Source: Cymbidium sinense (Eukaryota; Streptophyta; Magnoliopsida; Asparagales; Orchidaceae). From it: 64,000 nucleotides of DNA. Within the stretch, counting starts at the first letter, position 1. Every line of letters starts with the position of its first letter. Positions 50,101 through 62,060 of this stretch are shown in pieces. Where the stretch lies: positions 63,920,474 through 63,984,473 of the forward strand of contig CM038218.1 of the NCBI GenBank assembly GCA_021442155.1, in the 5' to 3' direction. Below the pieces are notes generated by a model, which saw nothing but the letters and a program-made list of their open reading frames with translations, made no database searches and was not told where the DNA came from. The translations under genes and the position numbers were made by a program.

Positions 50101-53100
50101 TTTACATGTGTAAATGTGAAGATCATTCTTGTTTCATGACATGGGAGTGCATAGGGATAAATTTAAGCAAGTGTTATGTTCTTTTTAAAGGAACCATACA
50201 CTTTGCAAATCCTATATAAACCATACTAAGAAAAGAGAAGAAAACCACATAACACATTTTAAGCTATATTCACATGCAAGCTTATAAATACTTATAAGTA
50301 GCATACATTCATTTATAGTCTTTGGTTTATGAGTTTTGAAAGTAATTTAGTTTGATTTAGTAGTGATAATAGCCATTCATATTCTTATTTTAGCCAAAAC
50401 ATGCAATTTTGACATAAAGGAAACATTTCATTTTAATTTGATTTTTCAAAAGGTATGAATGCATGATTTCATATGATAAACCACATTTAACCTAATCAAT
50501 TCTTAAAGACAAACTTATATAATAAGATTATTTAAAGTGACTCAAAATTATTTAAAGAGATTTTCTTTTAATTTATGAGTTTGATTTGATTTTAGAGAAT
50601 GTGAAAATATTTGCTGGTCCTAACCCATCTCCCACATATGTGAATCAATTTAGTTTAATTTTAGAACCATTAGATTGATTTTATGTTTCATTTAGGTTAA
50701 GGTGTGAATTAAGTTCATTAATTACCCCTTACCTACACCTAGTTAACATAATTATTCAAACAATTATGAGCCAACGTATGATGTGCAACCACATGGAATT
50801 TAAATCAGCAATGTTCCTAAGAAAGAAAGGTGCCTAATGCAATTGCACATAATTATTGATTAATTAAGCTAAAAGGTTTAATTAAGTACTTTCATAACCT
50901 TCCCACACATGTGGGTTGGAAATAATTTCCTTAAACTTACCTTAAGTTTTTTGAACACCTAAGGATCTACCCAAGAAATGATTTATTAAGTTCAAATTAG
51001 TTTTAAAATTGTGATTAAGCTAATTAAGAATATCATTAGTGAATTAATCCTTATGTTTGGATTAAGGAAGAAAGGGGTTTAGGGAATAGCTTAAGGAAAA
51101 TATCCCAAAATTATTCCATAAACCTCCTAATCACTTAAATAATATTTAATTATCTTAATTAAGTGATTAAACTACTATTCATATGCTTAATTACCCTTAA
51201 TTATAATAAGAGGGTGATTAGGGATTCATTAATTGATTTCCCTAATTAACTCATTAATAAATTTCATGAAATTTAGGGGAGGTAGAGATCATCGCCCAAA
51301 ACATGCGTGAGAAGTTTGGAATTAATGAATGAAGTCAATAGGGAGTAATTAGGGTTATTAAGATTTTAAATAAACCTTAATTAGGGAAAATTCACTAGTC
51401 AAAATCAATTAGAAATAATTTTATATTATTCCTCACTGAATTATCCTTAAAATAAGCCTTCATTTATATTTTTTTGATTTTTTTACATTTAATTATATAT
51501 TTTTTAAGTTTCAGTGATTAAGAGATAATTAAATACCATAATTATATAACTAATCCCATCGATGCCACGTGGGCTACTGATGCGGCACACGCTTTTCGCA
51601 TGGCACAGTGGGATTGGTTATTTAAGTAGTCAAATCAAATGCCACATCTGCCGGTGGTGCTACACATTTTCTCCTTGGACCGTCCGATCAAAGATCAGAT
51701 GGTCATGATTAAACCTGCAGTTTCAAAGGGTAAAATTACTGGATCTAACGTCTTTTAATCAGGACTGTCCATCCAAAATATGCAGGATGGACGGTCCATG
51801 ATTCATCCTTGCCCTCGCCTATGAGAGATGGAGGCCATCCTTCCTTTATGGCTTGATTCGAGCTCACTTGAGCTTGGATTGGGCTAGGATTCAACCCACA
51901 CCATCAAGAGGTGTGGGGAAGAACATCCAATGTTCAAATTCAATTGGGATGACAATTCCCTTCACAAAGGACCAAAGATATTTCTCCTAAGCTTAGTTTT
52001 GAAGCATACCTCGCCGAAGGCTATCACCAACGCTTCCAAACAATGAGGTAGCTTCAACTAATGGAGACAAAGCCCTGTTGAAGGTTTGAGGGCTTGAGAT
52101 GAAGTGGATCTTCCTATTGACCAAAGTAAGCTTCAATGGCTTGCGGCTTTGGTCTAGCTCCTCTATCCCGTGGCTTGGTTTCTTGGAAAACACCTTCAAT
52201 GAACTCGACTTGCCTCCCTGATGGTGCTTGCAAAAGAAATTGAACTTCTATGGAGAACTGGCTAAGTTGGAATTCTCCCTCACCTCCCCTATTTTTGGCT
52301 TAGGAAAAATCGAGAAGAGGAATTGGGAAGAGCTTGGGAATTTCTTGAGAGAGCTTGGGGAGCTTGCCTCAGGTCTCTCTAGCTCAAATGAATGCAAGTG
52401 TGCTGAATTGGAATGAAATTAGAGGAAGTATATCTCCCCCTACTTGGATCGGGTGATTGTGTGCCTCTTTTCCATTTTGATCAAATTGATCTCATTGAAT
52501 GGGTTTTTTAGGTTGTTAGGAGCTTCATAGGTTCTATTTTGGCACGGAGTGTTGTGGAGGAGTTGCCCATGTGTTAAATGAGAGTATGGAGTGATTCCAT
52601 GTGCTCATTTTCCATTGGGTGGTCAATTTGCTTTGGGTTTTTTGACCCAAACCATTCATGTGCACCACATCCCTTAGTGTCCAAATGGACCACTAAGAGG
52701 ATGTTAAGTGGTCTTGAGTTGGAATATGATCAAATTCCAAGTGAATTTGACCATAGGTTACCCTTGACCTAGGGTAAAATGGTCATTTGGCTTTGATTTT
52801 GATTTAGACAGAATTGAAATAATTGAAAATGGGTTGTGCCAATTTTCATTGAATTTAGAGTTTATTTGATATGATTTGGCTCATGTTGACCCATTTAGGT
52901 CAAAATGGGTCAAGTTGACCAATTGGTCAAATTGGGTCAAACCAAGGTTGGGTCAAGTTCAATGACCATTTGGAGTGGTTTAGTATCATTAGTTTGGTTC
53001 AATTTAGTTTATATTTGATTTTGGTTCATTTGAAATCATTTAGGTCAAATCAAGTTGACCAATTTGACCCATTTGACCTAATTGGTCATGGGTTGGTTTA

Positions 53101-54600
53101 GGTTTGGTCATTTGAAATTTTGCAAGCTTTGGTTTCAATCAATTTTTGTTTGGTTGATTTAATTTTGTGTCAAGTTGGGTTCATCAATTGGCTAGTTGGG
53201 TCTAGTCAATTGAGGCTCAAGTTCAACAAGTGATTTAGAATGAATTTGACCTTGGTTGCAATCAATTTTTCTTAGATCAAGATTTGATACTTTTTTGACT
53301 TTTAGGTCAACAGTCAAGTGGTCAATTGGGCAAGGTTTGGCTCAAATGATATTTTCAAATCCAATCATTGATCATGAATTACTTTTCATCAATGGTTTCA
53401 ATAATTTGGCCTAGATTTTTTGGCTAGTTTGAATTTTATTTAGGTTAAGTGTTGACTTGGCAAAGGCTAAGTTTGACTTGGTTTGACCTAATTTGAGTGA
53501 TTGATCATCTTATGATGATTGTTGCTTATAATGTGAGGCTTTAGTTCAATCCAATTTGGGTAGGATTAGAATTTGGCTCAAAAGGTGTTTTAGGTCACTT
53601 TGGGTCAAGTGAGCAAAGAATCAACTTGAGATTCAAGTTTGGAACTCACATATGGACTTATGATTGAAATATAAATCCATTTGCAAGTGATTTGGAGTCA
53701 AAATTTTGATTCATTTGACAATTTCAAGTTCAAAGGATGGGTTTGATTTAGGTTTGAGTTTTAAATTTAGTTTTGGTTTGATTATTGAAGTTTATGTTTA
53801 TATTTGGTTTCATGATTGAAGGATTGAGTGAATCATGAAGAAAATCCAAGGGTTTGGATTGATTTGAGTTTGATAAGTTCAAGAATTTGACTTGAAAGAG
53901 TTTAGGTTGGTTTTAGTTAGATTTGAGTTTTGAATTTGGTTTTGTTATATATATTTATATATTTGTGAATATAAATGAGAATATAAATGGGTTATGAGAA
54001 AATCTTTTGAATTTGGAATGATTTGATTTGATTTGAGCTAAGTCCATAAGATGATATCAAAGTGACTTAGAAAGATTTTGGATTTAGAATTGATCATGGA
54101 TTTCAATCATTTGGAATTGATTCATGATTTGAGAAAATCCATTAGAATTGATTTGAATTTGAGAAAAATCAATTAAGTTGGAATTGATTTAAAATTTGAT
54201 TTGGAATTGAAGTTGATTGATTTGAAAAATCAAAGTTAGAGTTGATTTGATTTGAAGTTGGTTTGGATTTGGTTGAAGTTGATTTGAGTTTGAAGTTGAT
54301 TTGATAGAAAATCAATTGTTGGAAGTGAAGTTAGTTTGAATTTGAGTTTGACTTGAAAGAAGGAAGTAAGGATTTGGTGCAAGTTATAGATATTTTCCTA
54401 ACCCCAAGGCATGACCTATTCCTATGGCTAACTCTTCTAAGTCTCTAGGTTAGGTTAAGTGTTCACCTAATCACTAGAAGTGTCTTAAGACTAAGGAACT
54501 AGTGTCTAAGGGACTCTATGTAATATGGAGAGGTTGAGAGCTCAAAAATGAGGTCAATAAAGGGAGCCAATGATGGGTGTGTATGTGACAGGTGATCAAC
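47100..54600 (-). mobile_element. 3' LTR of the minus-strand Tat-type gypsy element, old relative of the array LTR
   Basis: The reverse complement follows the array block in order: 54400-54510 matches the equivalent of 12890-13010, 53420-53640 matches 860-1075, 50620-50700 matches about 3330-3420, 48750-48810 is the GAAGAAA tract, 47223-47420 matches 7420-7600, and 47110 is near 7710. Divergence is much higher than among copies A, B and C. Family R, the TIR element and the gene-like fragment are missing (49163-50610 has its own sequence). It lies right after the tandem repeats that follow pol, as a 3' LTR should. At about 7.5 kb it would be very long, though Tat-type elements such as Ogre are known for LTRs of several kb. 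Ends are approximate and no target duplication was found. Confidence 0.65.
48746..48810. repeat. (TTCTTTC)n microsatellite, inverted LTR copy
   Basis: Reverse complement of the GAAGAAA tract of copies A and B at the corresponding place, which helps to anchor the inverted alignment. Confidence 0.9.
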
Positions 54601-55039
54601 AACACCAAATGATCACAATCACTAGAAATGATCTACTCCCAACCCAAGGTGAAGGAATCAACTTAGTGCAATGTGACTCTACTCATGTCAACAACATAAG
54701 AGAGTGAGGAGGAATCATTAGTAGTATGTGAACCTTCCACTAGCAAAGAGGTTCAAGTCATCCACCGGGATGAGAGGTTTGATTTGATTTGAGAGGAGAG
54801 ATTTGATTTGATTTGATTTAGGATTTGGTGCTCCACTGATGAAAACGAACTCCATTGGGGAGCAAGTTCAAGTCATCCACTGGGGAGAAGAGGTTGTGAA
54901 ATCCGCAGGATTAAAATTTGAGATTAGGGGAACTAGAAAGACTTGCAGAGAGATTGATTTGATTTGAATTTGGTTTAATTTTTGATTGTTTGATTATTTG
55001 ATTTGACTCCACTGAGGGAGGAGGATTGAATTTCTTTTA

Positions 55040-57240
55040 TATTTTTAAATTTTTGAATTTTGAGATGGATCTTTGAGGACGCGTAGGAGCCATGAAGGCA
55101 TATCAACCAATAAAGGGGTATACCAAGAATATGGTAGAACTATCCAACCGGGAGTGCCTTTGTGATGTATACTTAGGAAGAAAGCGAAGCTTACATCCTC
55201 TAAAGTAGGGATCAGAGGGTGATCTCTTTTGGGCAATGATTGAACCCAACCTTAGGCTGAGTGAATGCCGGGGGACTTAAATCACTCAAAGATAGTCAAG
55301 ATTAATTCATTTTAGTTATTTTTATGGATCCAGCCATGATGACTAATGAGTAGGGCCATGGGTCTAGCAGTCGATTTACTAATCCAAAGGAGTAATCTAC
55401 CAACCACATAGTAGGACTATCCAACTTGATTGCTTTCATTTTGTAATTGTCAAGTTAAGAAGAAAGCGCGGGGACTCACATCTTCTAAAATAATGAACCA
55501 CTGGGTTGATCGGTTGCTTTTGCAACAAATCGGACCCAACTTAGGGCTAACTATTGAGTGAATGTCACCGGGGGACTTAAATCAGCTCAAAGGTAGTAAA
55601 GATTAATTTTTTAATTATTTTTGATGGATCCCATTGATTTAATGGACTAGAGTAGGGGCTAGTGCTTTAGATTTACCAATGGGTACTTTACCAACCACAA
55701 GACTATCCAACCAAAGGGATTGTTTTTTGGTTTGTAAATGGTCTAAGAAAAAAGTGTGGGACTCACATCTTCCAAAATAAGGAACCACCGGGTGATCAAT
55801 TGCTTGTGCAACAAATCAACCGACCTAGGCTAATTGAATTGAATGCTACTGGGGACTTAAATCAGCACAAATATAATCAAGATTAATTTCATTTTTAATT
55901 ATTTTTGATGGATCTCATGTTTCATAGATCACTAAGTGGGCTATTTTTTTTCCTATAGCTAAGATTTATCATCCAAAGGGAGTAGCTTCAGTCGAGGGGA
56001 GAACTATCCAACCAAAGGGGTGCCTTTCGGTTTGCAATGGTTAATTCAGGGAAGAAAGTATGGGGACTTACATCTTTCCTGAATAAAAGATCACTGGGTG
56101 ACACATTAGTGAGGTAACATGTCAACCTAACCTAAGGCTGCCTGTCAATTTGTGGCAGTCATGCTAGAAAGAATGCATAGTAGACTTACATCTTCCAAAG
56201 CGGAATGACTGCCAGGGTAACCTATTTGTGAAAAATAGATTAAACCCGATTTAAGGGCAACTATGAAGAGAGTGATGACTCGGGGACTTATCTTAACTCA
56301 GGAGCTTGAATTCCTAATACACAAGTGAATATTTTATTTATTTTGTTTATTTATCATGGACCCTGTTAGTTTGCGAGGGATCATACTGATAAGGAGCTTA
56401 TATTATCCTAGACCTATTTTCAATTTACTAAACTAAGAGAATTTACGCATCTGCTGAACATCTCCAGCCACAGGGGTGGCTACTAGGAAAGGGGGATTAT
56501 CCATCCAAGAGTAATCCGGGTAGTGTCTAAATGGGGTCGCAAAGGATGTGATCCAAGTAGAGTGCCACAGAGAGAGGGCTTTATCCAAAACCCTGTAGAA
56601 GATAATATATATATAGATATTTAGTGGCCAAACCAAAGAGAAAGCAGGGACTCACATCTGCCAAGAGTGGTGTATCTACTGGGTGAGTCGCTGTCAACAT
56701 AGTGAACATCAACCAACCTAAGGTGCCCATCAGTTTGTAATAATCAGTCTAGGAAGAAAGCATCAGGGACTCACATCTTCCTAACAAACCGGTTGTTGAT
56801 AGTTGCTTCTTGACGTATCCGACCTAAGGTGACTACTAAGTGAATGCCACTAGGGCACTTATATAAACTCAAGAGTAGTCATGAGGAAAGGAGCCTCCAG
56901 GGGGAGGATTATCTTAAATCTCAAATATACTCAACCTAGTTAGTGCATGATGGTTAGTTCAAGAAGAAAGCACGAGTACTCACATCTTCTTAAATAAAAT
57001 CAACATGAGGTAGTTTACTGACTAGGCAGTGAAGTCAACCAAACTAATAAGGTGCTCATTGGTTTGCAATGGTCAAGTTAGGAAGAAAGTGTGAGGACTC
57101 ACATCCACCAAACAAATGACCACTAGGGTGACATACTAGCAAGGTAGCATGTTAACCTGACCTAAAGCATCTAGTGAGTGAGTGCCTCAAGGGGCTTGCT
57201 CCCACATAAAAATAGCCCGAGACAAAGATATGTGTTTTTT
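55040..57240 (-). repeat. Tandem repeats of about 280-300 bp between pol and 3' LTR
   Basis: The landmark GAAGAAAGCG.GGGGACTCACAT recurs in diverged form at 55178, 55459, about 55746 and 56051, and in shortened units near 56166, 56640, 56750, 56962 and 57081. Other shared motifs are ACTATCCAACC, GGGGACTTAAATCA and GATTAATTTTT.AATTATTTTT. Unit length is near 281-305 at first and falls to 110-210 towards 57240. Arrays of this kind in the non-coding part after pol are characteristic of Tat-type plant gypsy elements. Confidence 0.8.
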
Positions 57241-57545
57241 TTTTGTTTTTTGTTGTGTTATAAGGAATAGGATGCCTCTCGGGTTCTCTCAAACCTATCC
57301 TAAAACATGCTTGGGGAATTGATGAAATGGTGCCATGAATGATAATTATGATCCCACTAAGAAAGGATGTCGCTTGGGTTCTCTCACACCTAACTTAGCT
57401 ATGCTAGTCGAAATAGGATGCCTCTTGGGTTCTCTCACACCTATTCTATTAGCGCTAGGGAATTGTATTTGATTGTGTTCATGTTATGAAAGAGGGATAT
57501 GATGCCTCTTGGGTTCTCTTACACCTATCCTAAACACGTCATGGC
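57241..57545 (-). repeat. Short tandem units with the core TGGGTTCTCTCACACCTA
   Basis: Four diverged units around 57271, 57370, 57417 and 57502 share GGATG(C/T)C.CT(C/T)GGGTTCTC and ACACCTA. They form a second repeat type next to the longer array, still downstream of pol in the element's direction. Confidence 0.75.
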
Positions 57546-57599
57546 AGATTCACAAGACAAGCAAACAATACTTTGAATGAAGAGAAGATTTTGATGAAT

Positions 57600-58850
57600 T
57601 GGAATGAAATTTTGTTCTTTTGATGATAATTATTTTCAAACATGTTTTATGGGTAATATTTCTTCAAATAGAGCCCATTAATTGAAAGCATCGGGTATTC
57701 CCCTTTATAATCAATAAGCTGATACGATCTTCCTTGGTAGGCCTTTTCTATGACAAAAGGGCCTTCCCAAGTGGGTTCAAACTTGCCTCCCATCTTTCGA
57801 CGGGACAAACTCTCCTACTTGAAAAGTTCTAGGGTGGACCAGCTTGTTGTGAGCTTGAATCATTTTGGCTATAACTCAAGATTTTGGCATGCTAGGCATC
57901 TCTCCTCCAAACCTTGAGCTCTTCTAACCGTAACTTGGCATTCTCAGAGTGATTTGCTACCCAATGCTATCCTTAGTGATGAGAGTTGAACTTTAGTGAG
58001 AATGCTTCAAACTCATACACTAAGGAAAATGGGGTAGATTGATTTAGAGTTTTATATGTGGTGTGGTATGTCCAAAAGGCTTCAAGTAACTCCTCATGCC
58101 ACTGTCGCTTATTGTCATCAAGTGTCTTCTTTAGTATATGGATGAGAGTTTTATTGAATGCATCTGCTAGGCCATTCGCCTAGTAGTAGATGGTGGAGTA
58201 TCTCATCTATACCTGTCTTAAGGCTATGTTGATCTTGGTGCTCTTGAATGTGATTATCTATATAATTCATCAAGGCATCCCAACCTATATGATATGGTTC
58301 TAAAAATTGGAGCACATGCGAGCTATGACCTCTGAGGATTGCCTCACTACTTGGAAAAGTAGCTAGCTAAGATGAACCGATGACCCTTGAAAGAAGGAGG
58401 ATCAGACTAATATTACCCCAACACTCAAATGGCCATGAAGTTAATGTGGAGAATGTTGGGTGGTTGATGTAGACCATACTGTACCGAAACCGATGGCATC
58501 TCCTATATACATTCATGCAACGTAATCATCAAGGTGGTAATATCCTCTTGATCTTTGCTTCATCTTCGACCTGATTGACTCGATAGCTTGAATGTACCTC
58601 GGTCATGATCCTATGAGTTTCGTGTTTGTCCAAATAGCATAACCACATTTGATCGAAGGACCATTGATACAAGGTGCCATCCATGAGAGCATAGGAAAGA
58701 GCTCTCTATTTCATCTGATGGGTTTGTGATTTTTCTTGAGGTAGTTTCTCGGTGATCAAGTAATCTATGAATGGTTGTTTCCAATCTAGCTCCTCGTCTT
58801 TGTTGGCAACGACAACCTCCCCTTCAAGAGAAAATCTCTCGACGAGTTCA
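57600..58850 (-). mobile_element. Integrase region of Tat-type gypsy pol (degenerate)
   Basis: Reading right to left, the core shows ANGLADAFNKTLIHILKKTL and DDNKRQWHEEL, matching the (G)NGQAEA.NKT...LKK segment with the catalytic Glu region (here ADAF, so the usual Glu appears replaced). Then comes AFWTYHTTYKT and, towards 57670, RRKMGGKFEPTWEGPFVIEK and AYQGRSYQLIDYKG, the C-terminal end of pol in this lineage. Several stops and frame changes interrupt it (for example TAG where YYPQ would be). It is not functional. Confidence 0.88.
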
Positions 58851-59260
58851 ACATTAATAAAAGATAGGTCTTGTCTATTTTGGACCCTTATTGGAATGGA
58901 TTCATCTTTTGAACATGCTAATTTTCTGTAAGTTTGGCCAAAGCATCTGCTATTGCATTCTCTCCTAGAGGGACCTTGTAGATGGTGACCTCATGGATTT
59001 GGGCCAACAACTTCATAGTATACTCGTGGTAATGACGAAGCTTAGGTTTTAGAACTTTGTAGGACCCGACAATCTAGTTGATGACCAACTGAGAATTCTC
59101 ATGGATGATGATGCTCTTGACACACACTGTAATGGCTAACTCTAGGCCAACAATCAAAGACTCATACTCAGCTTCATTGTTGGTGCATGGATTGGAGAGA
59201 TAATATGAGATTCATCACATCACTAGTTAAGAGAACTATTCTACCCCTACCTTTCTGGAA
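58851..59260 (-). mobile_element. RNase H domain of Tat-type gypsy pol (degenerate)
   Basis: The minus strand reads CTNNEAEYESLIVGLELAIT then SQLVIN and VPLGENAIADALAKL, the E, D and final D regions of RNase H. The order RNase H then integrase, and this well-kept NNEAEYEAL motif, fit the extra (archaeal-type) RNase H that marks Tat elements. A stop lies after SQLVIN. Confidence 0.85.
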
Positions 59261-60720
59261 GAGTAGATCATGGTTCTTCTCCTTTATGAAAGGAAGCACC
59301 ATCAAAATACATCTCCCAACTTTGTCAACCTCCCTAAGTTCATGATTTGTTCATCAAGGAGATCAAGTAAAGTTAGAAGTGTAAAAGAAATCACTAGCTT
59401 GTCCTTTACCGCACGAGGGTATGAATGTGATATCAAACATGAGAGAATCATGGACCAACGTGCCAAACATCGATAGCTGCATGTGTCATGAGATACTATA
59501 GTGGATTATTTTGAAATTAAGTTCACCTTATGAAAGAAAGCATATAGTGTTGTAGCTTTTGGGATGCAAAGATTAAAGCTAGGCAATGTTTCAATAGGTG
59601 GGTAGTAGGAATCAATGACCGAGGTAGAGAGCACTTTCTTTCCCTTTGTCCCAACCAACAATGCACCAGGGAGTCATCAATGCGAAGGTAGAGGATGAGT
59701 GGCTCGCCTGATGAGGCTAGAATGAGGCTTCACCAAATACCGCTTGATATCTTCAAAGGCATGTCTTAACTTGTCATCATCTTGAACTTGGCATCCTTTT
59801 GATAAGTGCTAAAAATGGCTTGCATCTTCCTAATAGATTGAGATAAAGCATCTTAGATATGCCAACCGCCTTTAGAAAGATCTGAGTTGAGTTAAACTTT
59901 TGGGTGGTGGCATTTCTAAGATAGCTTTGATCTTTTCTAGATCTATCTCTATTCCCTGGTGTCGGACAATAAACCCAAGGAACTTCTCTGAAGCTACTCT
60001 GAATGCACACTTCAGGTAGTTCATTTTGAAGTTAAATTATCTTAACCGTTCGAAAACTACTCTCAAGTCAAAGAGATGGTCTTCTTTTTTTTACTTTTGA
60101 CAACTAGATCATCAACATAGCACTCAACTTGATGATGAATGAGTCGTTAAAGATCTGAGTCATGGCTCATTAGTATGTAGCATCAGCATTTTTTAGGCTG
60201 AAAGACATGAGCTTATAATAATAGATTCTGATCGAGGTTCAAAAAGTAGTGTTTCTTTCATCCTCAGGGGCCATCTTGATTTAGTTGTAGCCATATGACC
60301 CATCCATGAAGGAGAATATTGCATGAGATGAGGCAATATCCACCATTAATTCTATAGGAAGAGAAACTCATCCTTAGACATGCTTTATTTAAGTCCTAAA
60401 TCGATGCATATGCAATTTGGCCATTCTTTTCTTAACTGACGACAGCAACTGGGTATTTTTCTTCCTTGATGAAACCAGCATCGATCAATTTCTTGACTTC
60501 AGAAATGATCTATTGTTCAATTTCTAATCACATCCGTCTAGGAGCTTACTTGATAGGGTTAGCGTTAGGGTCTATTGTGGACCGCTATGTGAGATAATGG
60601 GCATCTCTTCATAGCTCCATAAAAGTCCTTAAACTCAATCAATAGCCTAACTAAGTCATTGGTTTATTCTTCATTCAAAATGAACCGATGTATGTCGCTT
60701 GGATTTTCTATCTTGAGGTT
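59261..60720 (-). mobile_element. Reverse transcriptase of Tat-type gypsy pol (degenerate)
   Basis: Motifs on the minus strand, in order: VKKLIDAGFIKEEKYPVAVV, EKNGQIAYASI, DLNKAC, FSFMDG, the catalytic YVDD (60108-60119), LVVKSK, and then FLGFIVRHQGIEIDLEKIKA with the thumb region after it. Frameshifts separate several of these. YVDD is intact, but the polymerase could not be made as one protein. Confidence 0.9.
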
Positions 60721-61660
60721 GATTTCTTTAAACTTGTCAATTGTTGAATGGATCTCCTTCAAATTTTGTGCATCTTTGATTTAGGAGTATCATCTGATCA
60801 TTTGAAGTTTCTAAACACACATCCTCATAAGAGTTAGTGTGGTTTGAAAAGAACCTATCAGACTCCAAATGATTGCAAACCAAGCAAGTAATCATCGCCA
60901 TAGCCCACTATACTGAATCCTAGTCCTGATCTTGATTGTGCATCCCTACCTCTATTGTTCCACAACTTCTCAAAGTACTCTGACTTATGCTTAGACCATG
61001 TATAAAGAATCAAACCCTTCTTTGTAAGATTAAGAACACAAGGCAAGTACCAATCAAAAGGTAATTTCATTAATTCTATATATGAGTTATCCTCAAGTCC
61101 TTCATCAGTTTTTGGACATCCCTGGAAGATTAAGGGGCTTCCTTAACTTCTAAACCTTCAGCTTTTTGAGGGGAAAGTGAGGTTAGAGCTAAGGTTCCTA
61201 ACTACTTCCCTATACATAAACTTGATGACTACAATCTTTGCTTGGAGGCCTAGTCTTCTTCACTATCCGCTTGAGTGTCACCTCCAATGAAACCCACGAG
61301 AGGGGTTGGTATAGCTAATCACATTAGACTCATCCTCGAATGGATTCCAAGTCTATGTGAATAGTAGGGGTACCTGAACTAACATAACCTGTATGGGCCA
61401 ACCATGGGGTCTTCCACCGAACTACCTCTATATCCGCCTTTGCCTATGCCGGTGGAGGTTAAGTCATCTACCCATATGTCCATATGATGGAATGAACTGT
61501 GAGTGAAATGTGACATGTGGCTCTACTTCTTCCTTGATATCCTTTTCTTGTTCACTTGAACTTTCATTTTTTTTCTTTTTCTTTTTCTTTTTCTTTTTCT
61601 CCTTTTTCTTTATCTTTTGCATTTGAATTTTGACCAAGTTCATAAGAAAAGGTATTTTGA
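60721..61660 (-). mobile_element. Linker between protease and reverse transcriptase (degenerate)
   Basis: Low-complexity, stop-ridden sequence. It contains a (TTTTTC)n tract, 61567-61612, encoding a Lys/Glu run on the minus strand. No domain is recognised. Confidence 0.6.
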
Positions 61661-62060
61661 GGAAGATAGTAGGTCGCATCTTCATATATCTCAACCTCTC
61701 TAACTGAAAATGGATTTTCATCTCCTTGACAAGATTCGCCCATCCCTTCAACTTGATCATGAAGGAGGATATAATCATCTTGTTCTGATGTATCCAAGGC
61801 CTACCGAGCAAAGCGGTGAATGAAGTATTTGAATCAATGATATAAAACTTGGCTTCAGTCTTCTAGTCACCTATTTCCAAAGGTAACACTATGGAACCTA
61901 AAGCCCTCTCACCTTGTTCATTAAATCCTCTCAATATCATCTTATCTCTTCAGAGTGTAAAGATGTCGATCCTCAAATAGGTAAGGGTCTTTAGACTCAT
62001 AATGTTCATTGATGCACCTAGATTGATAAGAACTCTGGAAAGTCTGAATCTACCCATGTC
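61661..62060 (-). mobile_element. Aspartic protease of Tat-type gypsy element (degenerate)
   Basis: The minus strand reads RVLINLGASMNIMSLKTLTY, the family's (D)DGSA.N.(M/L)P site with the catalytic Asp replaced (INLGAS). Then LRGFNEQGERALGSIVLPLE and FTALLGRPWIHQNK follow, a hallmark of this protease group. Stops follow IFTL and EIGD. The lost Asp alone would kill activity. Confidence 0.87.

Noticed and set aside
61464..61811. A Lys/Glu-rich protein encoded on the minus strand
   Set aside because: It consists of the end of the gypsy protease (GRPWIH) plus a (TTTTTC)n tract; it is part of the degenerate polyprotein, not a separate gene.
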